Part shown: positions 42,405 through 42,808 of the stretch, one piece after another
Numbering within the stretch: the first letter of the stretch is position 1
Layout: every line of letters begins with the position of its first letter
Source: an uncultured Prevotella sp.
GTDB lineage: Bacteria; Bacteroidota; Bacteroidia; Bacteroidales; Bacteroidaceae
Reading direction: 5' to 3'
Length of the DNA: 42,808 nucleotides
NCBI GenBank assembly: GCA_905236455.1
Contig: CAJOPT010000040.1
Span: 1-42,808 of the forward strand
Notes under the pieces: model-generated
What the model saw: the letters and a program-made list of their open reading frames with translations, nothing else
Database searches by the model: none
Told to the model about the DNA's origin: nothing
Position numbers and translations under genes: made by a program

Positions 42405-42421
42405 ATTATTTTTGTTTGATG

Positions 42422-42452
42422 CAAAGTTACTATTAAGTGAGCGTAATACAAA
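42422..42452 (-). promoter_or_regulatory. Consensus promoter, duplicated copy 2
   Basis: Minus strand: TTTG (42452-42449), a 19-nt spacer and TAACTTTG (42429-42422), 17 bases before the ATG at 42404. It is nearly identical to the promoter at 40249-40279, including the A/T-rich tract farther upstream. Confidence 0.8.
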
Positions 42453-42484
42453 ATAAAAAGCCATTTTTATTTTTATTACCGAAC

Positions 42485-42764
42485 GGAAGTAACTTGGGCG
42501 AAGCCAAAGTTAATTCGATTAAGAGAGAGCAAAGAAAGCTTGTTTTCTTTGCCGAGCGTGAGAAATTTATGAATCTGGAGTCTTTTCTCTTTTAAAAAGC
42601 ATTTCATTCTGGTTAATTATGAATTCATTTTGTATAATTTCTTTCAGTCGCTTCGCTTGGTGAAAGCGTACTGAAGACACGGTTACTTTGCGAAGCAAAC
42701 AACATAATACAGAAACGATTTCTTTGCGAAGCAAACCCGACTGAGCGAATCTAACCGAGCGTTT
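42485..42764. other. Non-coding region rich in small GAA-loop hairpins
   Basis: No gene is apparent. The stretch holds short inverted repeats with a GAA loop: AACTTGGGC-GAA-GCCAAAGTT (about 42490-42510) and two direct copies of CTTTGCGAAGCAAAC (42686-42700 and 42722-42736). It leads into the second copy of the inverted-repeat island. Confidence 0.5.
42643..42680. repeat. Dispersed hairpin repeat, copy 2
   Basis: CAGTCGCTT..AAGCGTACTG with one bulge forms a stem, nearly identical to 22901-22940. In the minus-strand frame both copies encode LQYAFTKRSD before a stop, with synonymous codon changes. Confidence 0.6.
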
Positions 42765-42808
42765 GCTAAAAACTAATTTTTAAAAAACGTATTTTTGCGT
42801 CACGCGTC
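42765..42808. repeat. Left end of a second GTCAC island, cut by the window edge
   Basis: These 44 bases match 22405-22448 in the same orientation with a single difference (C for G at the base before GTATTTTTGCG). The element continues beyond the window. Confidence 0.75.

Noticed and set aside
42405..42464. N-terminal extension of the FucI-like frame
   Set aside because: It translates the duplicated promoter sequence.

Overview
The window looks like chromosome from a Bacteroidales bacterium, most likely Prevotella or a close relative. The evidence is the many promoters of the Bacteroidetes form TTTG-N19/20-TAnnTTTG, the many short-lipobox lipoproteins, a tmRNA whose tag reads GNNQYALAA, and a Wza/Wzz/Wzx/Wzy capsule locus. 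Species level cannot be judged from the sequence alone. No tRNA, rRNA, CRISPR array or complete insertion sequence was seen.

Left part (1-13.7 kb). Two small lipoproteins and a secreted NUC1-type nuclease are followed by ribosomal protein bL31 type B. A set of envelope genes comes next: a TonB-receptor-like barrel (6043-8595) and two lipoproteins built of OB-like modules (2923-6029). These diverge from a secreted EEP-family nuclease (8778-9824), which is coupled to a uracil-DNA-glycosylase-like gene and followed by uridine kinase. I read this as a possible extracellular nucleic-acid degradation and uptake set; that function is inferred. A DUF308 membrane protein, a histidine phosphatase and a secreted Gly/His/Arg-rich protein follow.

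Middle part (13.9-36 kb) is a capsule/exopolysaccharide locus. Wzi and a small lipoprotein lie on the plus strand. On the minus strand, reading from a promoter near 36.02 kb, the order is Wza-like exporter, Wzz, Wzx, Wzy, four glycosyltransferases and a heparinase II/III-like lyase. A 1-kb non-coding island with inverted repeats comes next, then another glycosyltransferase, a WecA-like initiating transferase, gene remnants and an AAA ATPase. A second initiating transferase (monotopic type) and a sugar aminotransferase end the locus. The 23.2-29.4 kb block is visibly AT-richer than its flanks, as expected for the strain-variable core of a capsule locus. The 17.9-20.0 kb zone holds broken pieces of a GH16 glycosidase and a glycosyltransferase around an ATPase gene, which marks repeated rearrangement.

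Right part (36.1-42.8 kb) holds tmRNA with its promoter and terminator, a sodium:solute symporter, a porin, two more NUC1-type nucleases and a FucI-like protein. The last about 165 bases repeat elements of the 22.4-22.9 kb island, so another copy of that island probably begins at the right edge.

The most interesting points are: (i) the split nuclease/OB-lipoprotein/receptor gene set; (ii) the GTCAC-rich inverted-repeat island and its second copy; and (iii) two distant genes for unusual secreted proteins that share the same promoter geometry, with paired TAGGGA repeats 21-22 bp apart and exactly 33 nt before TTTGCATC.
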